Positions 35,640 through 43,163 of a stretch of DNA of 64,000 nucleotides are shown here, one piece after another. Position numbers and translations under genes: made by a program. This DNA comes from CAVOHU01 sp963817885. GTDB taxonomy: Bacteria; Acidobacteriota; Vicinamibacteria; Vicinamibacterales; JAKQTR01. Below the pieces are notes generated by a model that saw nothing but the letters and a program-made list of their open reading frames with translations, ran no database searches and was not told the origin of the DNA. The stretch covers positions 186,001-250,000 of the forward strand of contig CAWFQE010000010.1 of the NCBI GenBank assembly GCA_963817885.1, given 5' to 3'. Each line of letters opens with the position of its first letter. Within the stretch, counting starts at the first letter, position 1.

Positions 35640-37226
35640 TCAGCCTGCCACCGCCGCGCCGACCGGCCGGGCCGCGGGCAAATCCACCGTGAACGCGGTG
35701 CCCTTTCCCACCTCGCTTCGGACACTGATTGTACCGCCATGCTCGGCGATGACTTCGCGCGTAATGCTCAGGCCGAGGCCGGTTCCGCGGCCTTCGGGCT
35801 TGGTGGTCATCCACGGCTCGAAAATGCGGCCGAGCAACTCAGGCGCAATGCCTTCTCCCGTGTCGGCCACTTCGACGCGCACGCCGCCCGGCGACGGTTC
35901 GACCTTCACCGTCAGCTGGCCTCCCTCCGGCATGGCGTCGATGCCGTTGCTGATCAGATTGAGCAGGGCGAGCTCGAGCTGGACGGCGTCGGCGGCGACC
36001 GGCGGCGACGCGCCAGCGACCTGCAGATCGAGGCCCACGCCCTGGTTGGCGAGAGCCGGCTCGACCAGCCCGCACATCCTGGTGACCAGCGCCACGACAT
36101 CGGTCGGCTCGTGCTGGGGCGGGCGCCGGGACCGGTCGAGCAGCCGGCGCACCGCCTCGGTGACTTTCTGGATCTGGTCGCGTGCGATGTGCAGGCGCCG
36201 CGTGACGGCCGAGGAGGGGCCCTCCTCCTCGATGATCATCTGCATGTAGCCAGACGCCAGGTTGAGGGGCGTGCCGATCTGGTGCGCCACGTTCGAGACG
36301 GTCTGGCCGATGGCGGCCATCTGCTCGGCGCGGGAAAGTTCCTGCCGGAGCTTGAAGAGGTGCTGGTTGGTCTCGACCAGCTCACGGTTTCGCTGCCTGA
36401 GTTCCGCGGTGGCGGCCTGCACGCGCTGCTGGAGCCCGGCATGCATGTCCTCCATCTCCCCAAGCATGTGATTCAATCCCGCCGCAACGCTTCCCAGCTC
36501 GTCCCGGTGGAACACGTGGGCCCGCGCCTGCAGCGTGCCGCCGGCCACCATCCGCATCGTGTCCCGGATCGAGTCGAGCGGACGATGGACCAGCCGCCGG
36601 ATGCCCCATTCGATGACGCCGATGAGGAGGAATATCGCGGCGACGGCCGACCACATGGCGATCGTCCGCCCGGTGTTGCGGACCTGGTCGCGAGCGTCGA
36701 GCGACACGGTCACCGCCACGACACCGAACACCTTGCCCCCGTGCATCGTGCGCACCGCGACGGTGCGCACCGACCCGCGCTCGGCTCCCCACACCGGGTC
36801 GTTGCGGCTGACGGCGGCGGCAGTCAGCCCTGGGTCCTCTGGGTTCTCGGCGGTTGAGGTGCTGGCGTATACCGTTGGCACCCCTTGTTCGATCCGGATG
36901 ATGGACGCCCGCTGGAGCGCCGGCACCTCCCGCTTGAAGTCGTGCAGGATTGCGCTCAATTGTTCCGGCTGGGGGGGGTCGGGACGCAATTCGAAGTCGT
37001 CGGAGATGGCGAGGGCGGTGGCCTGCGTCGTGCTCAGCAACTCGGCTTCCACGGTGCGCTCGAACATGCTCGTCTCGAACCACATCGAGACGCTGATGAT
37101 GAGCACGGTGGCCAGCGCCATGAAGATCGTGAGACGGGCCCGCAGCGACACCCCGGTCCGCACAAGTGCCGCAGCGGGGCGCTCTTGCGTCGATCCGGCG
37201 GGTGGCTGCGACTCACCTGACGCCAT
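35640..37226 (-). CDS. Membrane sensor histidine kinase partner of the NtrC-type regulator
   Basis: 528 residues. One N-terminal helix (LTIFMALATVLIISVSMWF), a periplasmic region of about 130 residues, a second helix (IAMWSAVAAIFLLIGVIEWGI), then HAMP (RPLDSIRDTMRMVAGG), a coiled coil (QRVQAATAELRQRNRELVE), HisKA with the phospho-His in NVAHQIGTPLN, and HATPase (NLISNGIDAMPEGG, DTGEGIAPELL, GRGTGLGLSI). The Gln-Ile-Gly form of the H box is common in kinases of the NtrB/ZraS type. AGGAGG sits 4 bases before the ATG. The sensed signal is unknown; the nearby lipid genes make an envelope signal a reasonable guess. Confidence 0.92.
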   Translation of the reverse strand: MASGESQPPAGSTQERPAAALVRTGVSLRARLTIFMALATVLIISVSMWFETSMFERTVEAELLSTTQATALAISDDFELRPDPPQPEQLSAILHDFKREVPALQRASIIRIEQGVPTVYASTSTAENPEDPGLTAAAVSRNDPVWGAERGSVRTVAVRTMHGGKVFGVVAVTVSLDARDQVRNTGRTIAMWSAVAAIFLLIGVIEWGIRRLVHRPLDSIRDTMRMVAGGTLQARAHVFHRDELGSVAAGLNHMLGEMEDMHAGLQQRVQAATAELRQRNRELVETNQHLFKLRQELSRAEQMAAIGQTVSNVAHQIGTPLNLASGYMQMIIEEEGPSSAVTRRLHIARDQIQKVTEAVRRLLDRSRRPPQHEPTDVVALVTRMCGLVEPALANQGVGLDLQVAGASPPVAADAVQLELALLNLISNGIDAMPEGGQLTVKVEPSPGGVRVEVADTGEGIAPELLGRIFEPWMTTKPEGRGTGLGLSITREVIAEHGGTISVRSEVGKGTAFTVDLPAARPVGAAVAG

Positions 37227-37280
37227 CTAACCTCCTGACAGCCAGCGAGTTGTCCCATTCTATCGCCTCCCCCTTCCAGA

Positions 37281-37296
37281 TGGCACGCCCGTTGTG
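37281..37296 (+). promoter_or_regulatory. Sigma-54-like (-24/-12) promoter
   Basis: TGGCACG, four bases, then TTGTG. The -24 half is a perfect match to the consensus TGGCACG; the -12 half has T in place of the usual C in TTGC. It lies 47 bases before the ATG at 37343 and divergently next to a sigma-54 regulator/kinase operon. Confidence 0.6.
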
Positions 37297-37342
37297 TGTG
37301 GAGGGTCCAGAGGCCGCTCGGGGTGAATGAAGAGTAATCACG

Positions 37343-37726
37343 ATGTTCCGCTTGGCCGCGCTTGCAGCAGCGGTGTTCGCGTTGGCACTGGTTGGCACCG
37401 TTGAGAATCGGTCGTCAGCCAGCAGCCCCACCCCTGGGCCAACCGTGTCCCGGTCCGTCGTGGGGACCATTTTGAAGTACGACCCGGCATCACACACGCT
37501 CAGCCTCGGCGCGCAATCGGGCACCCTGAAGTTCGTGCTGACAGATGCCACACCAATTCGCCTGGGCTCGAAAGTGCTGAAACCGCAGGATCTGGCCGCA
37601 CACAAGGGTTCCAGGGCCAAGGTCCGTTACGTGGACGACGGGGGAAAACGAACGGTTGAGTCGGTGATGGTGGCGGCAGCCTCGGAGGCCTTCGCCCCGC
37701 CCGACCAGACGATATCAGGTCACTGA
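37343..37726 (+). CDS. Small exported protein with a beta-barrel-like core
   Basis: 127 residues with a signal peptide (LAALAAAVFALALVGTV). The mature part (VVGTILKYDPASHTLSLG, LTDATPIRLGSKVLKPQDL, GSRAKVRYVDDGGKRTVESV) has the pattern of the small OB-like DUF5666-type periplasmic domain: G-T-I then a charged strand, then a threshold strand and a final V-x-V strand. No enzyme motif is visible. The upstream sigma-54-like promoter suggests tight on/off control by the adjacent two-component system. The ribosome site (GAAGAG, 9 bases before the ATG) is moderate. Confidence 0.65.
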   Translation: MFRLAALAAAVFALALVGTVENRSSASSPTPGPTVSRSVVGTILKYDPASHTLSLGAQSGTLKFVLTDATPIRLGSKVLKPQDLAAHKGSRAKVRYVDDGGKRTVESVMVAAASEAFAPPDQTISGH

Positions 37727-37949
37727 CCGGCAGGAGCAGGGACCTGGTTCGCGGGCAGTCTCGTCCGAAGCCCCCAACGGCCGGGGCAGCCCGCGGCTCC
37801 TTGTTTGCGCTGTCATCGGCTCATCCGGACCGAGCCGGTGGCGGCGCGACAAGGCGCGACGCCCTCCTGAGCCTCCGCCCGCCTCCAGCCTCAAGCCCTA
37901 GCGCCAAGCCCTAAGCCCCAAGCCGACGATTCGTGGCCAATGCTCCCGT
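37727..37949. other. Intergenic region containing heptanucleotide array B
   Basis: No gene seen. The right third carries in-phase 7-mers on the plus strand (see 37882-37923); the left part is plain GC-rich sequence. Confidence 0.6.
37882..37923 (-). repeat. Degenerate heptanucleotide array B
   Basis: Plus-strand units are CCTCCAG, CCTCAAG, CCCTAGC, GCCAAGC, CCTAAGC, CCCAAGC, all in one phase. On the minus strand they read as G-rich units (GGGCTT-like) similar to arrays A and C. It ends 26 bases before the next gene. Confidence 0.75.
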
Positions 37950-39269
37950 ATGGCATACTTGATTGCCCGCTTTCCGGGCAAGGAAATGGGCCTGATCACG
38001 CTTATGCCTCAAGTACTCGACGCCATCCCCGCTGCAGACCGTGTGGCCGGCTTCACCTACGCGATCCGGAACATCGTCGTCGAGGCCAAGAAGGTGGAGG
38101 CCACCGGGCGCAAGGTGAAGTACCTGAATATCGGCGATCCGATCCCGTTCGGGTTCAAGACCCCGCCGCACCTGATCGAAGCCGTCGTGCGGGCGATGCA
38201 CGACAACCAGAACGGCTACGGGCCGTCGCCGGGCATCATGGCGGCGCGCGAGGCGGTCGCCTCCGACTTCGTGGCGCGTGGCGTGCCCGTGACGCCCGAC
38301 CGGGTGGTGCTGACCGCCGGCACGTCGGAGGGCATCGAGATCGCGCTGAACGCCATCGCCAACCCCGGCGAGGAAGTGCTCGTCCCGATGCCGACCTATC
38401 CGCTCTACACGGCGGTGCTGGCCAAGATCGCGGCGCGCGCACGGTATTACCGGACCGATCCGGATCGCGGATGGATGCCCGACGTGGAGCACATCCGGTC
38501 GCTCATCACGCCCGCTACCCGGGCGCTCGTGATGATCGATCCCAACAATCCAACCGGCGCCATCTACTCGACCGAGACGCGGCAGGCGCTCATCGACCTG
38601 GCCAACCGCCACAACTTCGTGCTGCTGGCCGACGAGGTGTACGCCGATCTGCGATACGACGGCCCGACACCGCCGCTCTCGGGCATGGATCACGACGCGC
38701 CGATCCTGTCGTTCGGCAGCCTGTCGAAAGCGTATCTGGCGCCGGGCTGGCGGGCGGGGTGGATGGCCATCGGCCAGAGCCCGCGGCTGGAGAACGTCAA
38801 GGCCGCGATCATGAAGCTGGCGGATGGCCGGCTGTGTTCCACCGTGCCGATGCAGTTTGCGATTACCGCCGCCCTGACGGGCGACAGGTCCCACCAGGCC
38901 GTGTTCAGGGCCGCGCTGCGGGAACGGGCCGAGCTGACGACCTCGAGGCTGAACGCCATGCCAGGCATGCGCTGCACGGCCCCGGGAGGGGCGTTCTACG
39001 CGATGCCGCAGGTCACCCTGCCGCCGGGGCGCACCGACGAGGACTACGTGCTGTCGTTGCTTCGAACGGCCGGGATCCTGTGCGTGCACGGATCCGGGTT
39101 TGGCACGCCCGCCGAGCAGGGATTCTTCCGGGTCGTGTTCCTGGCCTCTCCGCAGGAACTGGGTGCGATCTACGACGAAATGGCCGCCTTCACGGCTGAC
39201 TACCTCCGGAAGGGCGTGAGGGCGTACTTCCCGCTTCAGAGCGGGTCTCGCCTGGACATCGCACCTTGA
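37950..39269 (+). CDS. Class I/II aminotransferase (alanine aminotransferase-like)
   Basis: Up to 439 residues. PLP fold-type I motifs: YLNIGDPIPFGF, NGYGPSPGIMAAREAVA, IDPNNPTGAIYS, LADEVYADLRYDG and SFGSLSKAYLAPGWRAGW with the Schiff-base Lys. The GDP and APGWRAGW forms are typical of AlaA/AlaT-like enzymes that make alanine from pyruvate and glutamate. The start is uncertain: ATGs at 37950, 37986 and 38004 are all in frame and none has a good ribosome site; conservation begins around the last. The next gene overlaps its stop by four bases (TTGA). Confidence 0.85.
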   Translation: MAYLIARFPGKEMGLITLMPQVLDAIPAADRVAGFTYAIRNIVVEAKKVEATGRKVKYLNIGDPIPFGFKTPPHLIEAVVRAMHDNQNGYGPSPGIMAAREAVASDFVARGVPVTPDRVVLTAGTSEGIEIALNAIANPGEEVLVPMPTYPLYTAVLAKIAARARYYRTDPDRGWMPDVEHIRSLITPATRALVMIDPNNPTGAIYSTETRQALIDLANRHNFVLLADEVYADLRYDGPTPPLSGMDHDAPILSFGSLSKAYLAPGWRAGWMAIGQSPRLENVKAAIMKLADGRLCSTVPMQFAITAALTGDRSHQAVFRAALRERAELTTSRLNAMPGMRCTAPGGAFYAMPQVTLPPGRTDEDYVLSLLRTAGILCVHGSGFGTPAEQGFFRVVFLASPQELGAIYDEMAAFTADYLRKGVRAYFPLQSGSRLDIAP

Positions 39270-41377
39270 AGCGTTTCCTGCCTGGCATACAGACGGCGAG
39301 CGGTGCGACCTTCTGGTACCTGGTCGCGACACTGGCGATGACCTGGCCGCTCATCGCCGGGATCGGCCGTGACATCCCGTGGGACCTCGGCGACTCGCTG
39401 CTCAACTGCTGGATCATGCAGTGGGACGCCGATCGGATCCTGAGGATCCTCGGCGGTGATTTCTCGGCGGTGACCGGCTTCTGGAACGCGAACATCTTCT
39501 ACCCGGAGCCGCTGGCGCTGGCGTACTCCGAGCACATGATCGCCGAGACGATCCAGATCCTCCCGGTCTACGCCCTCTCCAGGAACATCGTCCTCTCGTT
39601 CAACGTGCTGTTCCTGTCGAGCTTCGTGCTCTCCGGCCTCGGCGCCTACCTGCTGGTGCGGGAGCTCACCGGGAGCCGGCGCGCGGCGTTCGTCGCGGGG
39701 CTCATCTACGCGTTCGCGCCGTACCGGATCGGCCAGTTCTCGCACGTCCAGGTGCTCTGCTCGCAGTGGATGCCGATGGCGCTCTTCGCGTTCCGGCGCT
39801 ACTTCGACACGGGACGCCGGCTCGCGCTCCTCGGCGCGGCGGCCGCCCTGGTCGCCGAGAACCTCTCCTGCGGATACTTCCTGTTCTACTTCTCCCCGTT
39901 CGTCGCGGCCTATGTCATCTACGAGATCGCCGATCGGGGGCGATGGTCGGACCTGCGGTTATGGGGCGAACTCGCGGCGGCAGCCGTTGTCGTGATCGGG
40001 GCGACCTTGCCGTTCCTGCTGCCGTACCAGGAGCTGCGGGCGCACGGGGCCGAAGCGCGGCCGTTCGGAGAAGTGCTGCAGTTCTCGCCCGATGTCTACA
40101 GCTACCTCACCGCGCACGGAGCCGTGCGCGTCTGGGGCGATATTCTGCGTGCGTTTCCGAAGCCCGAGGGCGATCTGTTCCCGTCATTCACGCCCGTGCT
40201 GCTCGCGATCGCCGGCCTGCTGCTGCACGCATCCACCGTGTGGCGACAGACGCGACAGGCTCAGGCTCCGGGCGGGGGGATGGCGGCGGCGACGGCCCCA
40301 TCGCCGGGTCCCGGGCGGATGGCCGGGATGGCGGGCGCGGTGATCGCCGGCGCCGGGGCGAGGATCGGCCGGCTGGTCGAGCGGGCGATTCCGAACCAGC
40401 GGATTAGAGACACGCTGCGCCATTTCGCGGCGGTGGCGGCTTTCGGCCTGCTCGTGCTGTACACCACGCTGAGCGGTGTGATCGTCGCGACGAGCGGGTT
40501 CGTCCTGTCGCTCGGGCCAATCAGCCTGCGTGTCCAGAACATGGCGCGGACGCTGCGGTCGGCGGTCTATGCGGGCATCGTCCTGTTGCTGCTGTCGTCC
40601 AGGGCCCGGCGGTTCGTCAAGGGCATACCGCGATCGGCGATGCTCTTCTACCTGGCGGCCGTGCTCATGGCGTTCTGGCTGTCGCTCGGACCGATCATCA
40701 TGAGCAGGGGCATCCGCGTCGCCGGTGACGGTCCCTACGGGTGGCTGTACTGGCACGTGCCGGGGTTCGATGGCTTGCGTGTTCCCGCGCGCATGGGCAT
40801 GGTGGTTGCGCTGTTCCTTTCGGTGCTCGCGGGGTATGGCTGCGCGGAAATCGAGCGTCGATGGCGCCGCGGGGGCATGATCGCGCTCATCGCCGGCCTG
40901 CTGTTCCTGGTGGAGTCCACCGCCGCGCCGATCGAGCTCAACGGCGTGTGGCAGCCCTCCGACCTGAAAGTTCCCGATCGGGTGATTCTGACCGGGAGCC
41001 GTGTGCCGCCCGTCTACCCGTACATCCGGAGCCTGCCTGCAGACGCGGTCCTGGCCGAATTCCCGTTCGGTGACGAGCAGTACGACATGCGCTACATGGT
41101 GTACTCGGCGAGTCACTGGCGGCCGCTGGTGAACGGGTACAGCGGCGGGTTTCCGGCCAGCTACGGGGTCAACAAGGCGGCGCTCGGGCGGGTTCTGAGG
41201 GATCCCGATACCGCGTGGAACCGTCTGACCAGGTCCGGCGCCACCCACGCCATCGTCCACGAGGGCATCTATCTCAACCAGGACGGCGCAAAGGTCAGCG
41301 CATGGCTGACCGGCCACGGCGCCCGCCTGCTGGCTACGTTCGGGCCCGACCGCGTATTCGAGCTGCCACGGCACTAG
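39266..41377 (+). CDS. Polytopic GT-C-like membrane glycosyltransferase
   Basis: 703 residues with about a dozen hydrophobic helices. The first outer loop carries DIPWDLGDSLLNCWIMQWDADRI in pieces: an acidic GD-LLN-W motif as in GT-C enzymes that use polyprenyl-phosphate sugars. Long loops (YPEPLALAYSEHMIAETIQ, APYRIGQFSHVQVLCSQWMP) and the C-terminal soluble part (PYIRSLPADAVLAEFPFGDEQ) match a family of large membrane proteins often called YfhO- or GT39-like. A Gly/Ala/Pro loop near 40260-40350 breaks the helices. The start is the TTG that overlaps the aminotransferase stop; an ATG at 39338 is the alternative. Donor and acceptor are unknown. Confidence 0.7.
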   Translation: MKRFLPGIQTASGATFWYLVATLAMTWPLIAGIGRDIPWDLGDSLLNCWIMQWDADRILRILGGDFSAVTGFWNANIFYPEPLALAYSEHMIAETIQILPVYALSRNIVLSFNVLFLSSFVLSGLGAYLLVRELTGSRRAAFVAGLIYAFAPYRIGQFSHVQVLCSQWMPMALFAFRRYFDTGRRLALLGAAAALVAENLSCGYFLFYFSPFVAAYVIYEIADRGRWSDLRLWGELAAAAVVVIGATLPFLLPYQELRAHGAEARPFGEVLQFSPDVYSYLTAHGAVRVWGDILRAFPKPEGDLFPSFTPVLLAIAGLLLHASTVWRQTRQAQAPGGGMAAATAPSPGPGRMAGMAGAVIAGAGARIGRLVERAIPNQRIRDTLRHFAAVAAFGLLVLYTTLSGVIVATSGFVLSLGPISLRVQNMARTLRSAVYAGIVLLLLSSRARRFVKGIPRSAMLFYLAAVLMAFWLSLGPIIMSRGIRVAGDGPYGWLYWHVPGFDGLRVPARMGMVVALFLSVLAGYGCAEIERRWRRGGMIALIAGLLFLVESTAAPIELNGVWQPSDLKVPDRVILTGSRVPPVYPYIRSLPADAVLAEFPFGDEQYDMRYMVYSASHWRPLVNGYSGGFPASYGVNKAALGRVLRDPDTAWNRLTRSGATHAIVHEGIYLNQDGAKVSAWLTGHGARLLATFGPDRVFELPRH

Positions 41378-41399
41378 TTGGGGCGCCCGCCTGATGGAG

Positions 41400-41445
41400 G
41401 GCGGCTCTTCAGAGCCGCCGGATTCGCCGGGTCTCAAGACCCGGC
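41400..41445. repeat. Two small palindromes (9-bp stems)
   Basis: GGCGGCTCT-TC-AGAGCCGCC (41400-41419) and GCCGGGTCT-CA-AGACCCGGC (41426-41445). They directly follow the membrane glycosyltransferase gene and may terminate it. The second is repeated exactly at 45155-45174. Confidence 0.75.
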
Positions 41446-41472
41446 CCTGAGCCGGTTCGTAAGGATGCGCCC

Positions 41473-41560
41473 GCTTGCGTGAAGGATGTCGCCCGCTTGC
41501 GTGAAGGATGTCGCCCGCTTGCGTGAAGGATGTCGCCCGCTTGCGTGAAGGATGTAGCCC
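41473..41560 (+). repeat. 22-bp tandem repeat, four copies
   Basis: Units of 22 bases beginning GCTTGCGTGAAGGATGT start at 41473, 41495, 41517 and 41539. The first three are identical and the last has one change near its end, where it runs into a palindrome. There are no spacers, so this is not a CRISPR. 22 is not divisible by 3, and no gene reads through it. Confidence 0.9.
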
Positions 41561-41579
41561 GGGGTCTTCAGACCCCGGG
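41558..41579. repeat. Palindrome with a 10-bp stem
   Basis: CCCGGGGTCT-TC-AGACCCCGGG. An identical copy lies at 45285-45306, on the other side of the aldehyde dehydrogenase / CoA-transferase pair. Confidence 0.8.
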
Positions 41580-41618
41580 TGAGTGGCACGGCCAAGAGCC
41601 AATAGGCCTGTCGCCGTT

Positions 41619-43070
41619 CTAGTAGTTCTTGTTGTACAGCGTGAGGATCGCGTTCGCGTCGATCGCCGGATCGAGCGAGGTCGTGCGGACGTTGAGCCAG
41701 CGCGAGTTCGGGCGGTAGCGCGCGACGCGGTGGATGTTGAGCAGGTGCTCGGTCGAGATGTTGTCGGTGGTCATGTTGCCCGCGCCGGTGCCGCACGCCA
41801 GCGAGAGTGACGGCCTCAGGCTGTTGAAGATGCCGCCGATGGCGCCCTGCGTGGACGGGTGATTCACCAGGATGCGGGCGGCGTCCATGCGGGCGAAATC
41901 GCTCACGACCTGCTCGTCGTTCGTGTAGACGCCGACCGTGTGCCCGATGCCCCCGCGCCGGTTGACGGCCTCGCAGGTCTGTATCGCTTCGTCGTAGGTC
42001 CGGCAGCGGTAGAGCGAGAGCACCGGCATGAGGATTTCGTGCGAGAGGGGATGATCGGGTCCGACGCCGTCCGGTTCGGCGATGAGCAGGCGCGTGCCTT
42101 CGGGCACCGTGAAGCCGGCGCGCTCGGCCAGCACGCGGGCGGGCTGACCGACGGCCATCGGCTGCATCCGCATGTTCTCCATGTCGAAGCAGACCGGCCC
42201 GAGCGCGCGCATCTCATCCTTCGTGCAGAAATGGGCGCCGCGCGCCTCGAGCAGCGGCCGCAGCTTCGCCTCGACGTCGTACTCCACCACCAGGGCCTGC
42301 TCGCTCGCGCAGACCGTGCCGTTGTCGAAGGTCTTCGAGTGGACGATCGAACGGGCGGCAAACGGCAGATCGGCGGTGTGGTGCACGTAGATCGGCACGT
42401 TGCCGGGACCCACGCCGAAGGTGGGCGTGCCCGATCGCTGCGCGAGCCTCACGATCGACGAGGTGCCGGTGGCCAGGATCAAGGCGAGGTCCGGGTGGTG
42501 CATCAGGGCCTCGATGTACCCGGTCTGGCCTCGAGTCATCATCTGAATGGCGTGCTCGGGCGCGCCGGCAGAGGTCGCGGCATCCGAGAGAATCCTCGCG
42601 GCCTCCCCGATGCACCTCCGCGCACTCCGATGCGGGCTGAAGATGATTGGATTGCGTGTCTTCAGGGCGATGAGCGCCTTGAAGATCGTCGTCGAGGTGG
42701 GGTTGGTCACCGGGATGGTCGCCAGGATCGGGCCCTTCGGCTGCGCGACCTCGGTGACGCCCGCCGCCGGGTCGTGCGACAGCACGCCGACGGTCTTGCG
42801 GAAGCGGATGTCGTCGTAGACCAGCAGGCTCGCCCAGGCGTTCTTGACGACCTTGTGCTTGTAGACGCCCATGCCGGTCTCTTCAAAGGCGAGACGGGCA
42901 AGATCCATGCGGGCGGCGAACGCCGCTTCGAACACGGCGCGGACCACGCGGTCGACGCGATCCTGGTCGAACTCGCGGAAGGCCGCCGCCGCGGCGCGGG
43001 CGCCGCCCATCAATTCGTCGGCGTATTTGACTGCTGGTGAGGTCTCGCCCATGGCGCCGTCCATCTTCAT
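41619..43070 (-). CDS. Acylating aldehyde dehydrogenase (EutE / AdhE N-domain-like)
   Basis: 483 residues. This is the CoA-acylating aldehyde dehydrogenase branch: EETGMGVYKHKVVKN, PKGPILATIPVTNPTST, FGVGPGNVPIYVHHTAD and the catalytic Cys in FDNGTVCASEQALVV; GTGAGNMTTDNISTEHLLNI near the C-terminus is as in AdhE. It interconverts acetaldehyde (or another short aldehyde), CoA and NAD with acyl-CoA and NADH. There is no Fe-alcohol dehydrogenase domain and no microcompartment targeting peptide. The start ATG at 43070 has GAAGG upstream; a longer frame upstream overlaps the divergent gene and was not used. It is divergent from the CoA-transferase-GNAT gene 93 bases away. Confidence 0.88.
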   Translation of the reverse strand: MKMDGAMGETSPAVKYADELMGGARAAAAAFREFDQDRVDRVVRAVFEAAFAARMDLARLAFEETGMGVYKHKVVKNAWASLLVYDDIRFRKTVGVLSHDPAAGVTEVAQPKGPILATIPVTNPTSTTIFKALIALKTRNPIIFSPHRSARRCIGEAARILSDAATSAGAPEHAIQMMTRGQTGYIEALMHHPDLALILATGTSSIVRLAQRSGTPTFGVGPGNVPIYVHHTADLPFAARSIVHSKTFDNGTVCASEQALVVEYDVEAKLRPLLEARGAHFCTKDEMRALGPVCFDMENMRMQPMAVGQPARVLAERAGFTVPEGTRLLIAEPDGVGPDHPLSHEILMPVLSLYRCRTYDEAIQTCEAVNRRGGIGHTVGVYTNDEQVVSDFARMDAARILVNHPSTQGAIGGIFNSLRPSLSLACGTGAGNMTTDNISTEHLLNIHRVARYRPNSRWLNVRTTSLDPAIDANAILTLYNKNY

Positions 43071-43163
43071 GCTGACAGCCTTCGACACTACCACGCGCGA
43101 GGCAGAACGGACAATAATCCATAAGGTCTGCACGCTCGCCCCCGCCAGACAGGCGAGTCCAGC

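Noticed and set aside
36975..36990. Second copy of the 7204-7282 hairpin sequence (GGGGGTCGGGACG)
   Set aside because: Only 13 bases match, there is no inverted partner, and the stretch is coding sequence of the kinase.
41473..41560. CRISPR-like array
   Set aside because: Four 22-base units stand head to tail with no spacers and no cas genes are in the window.
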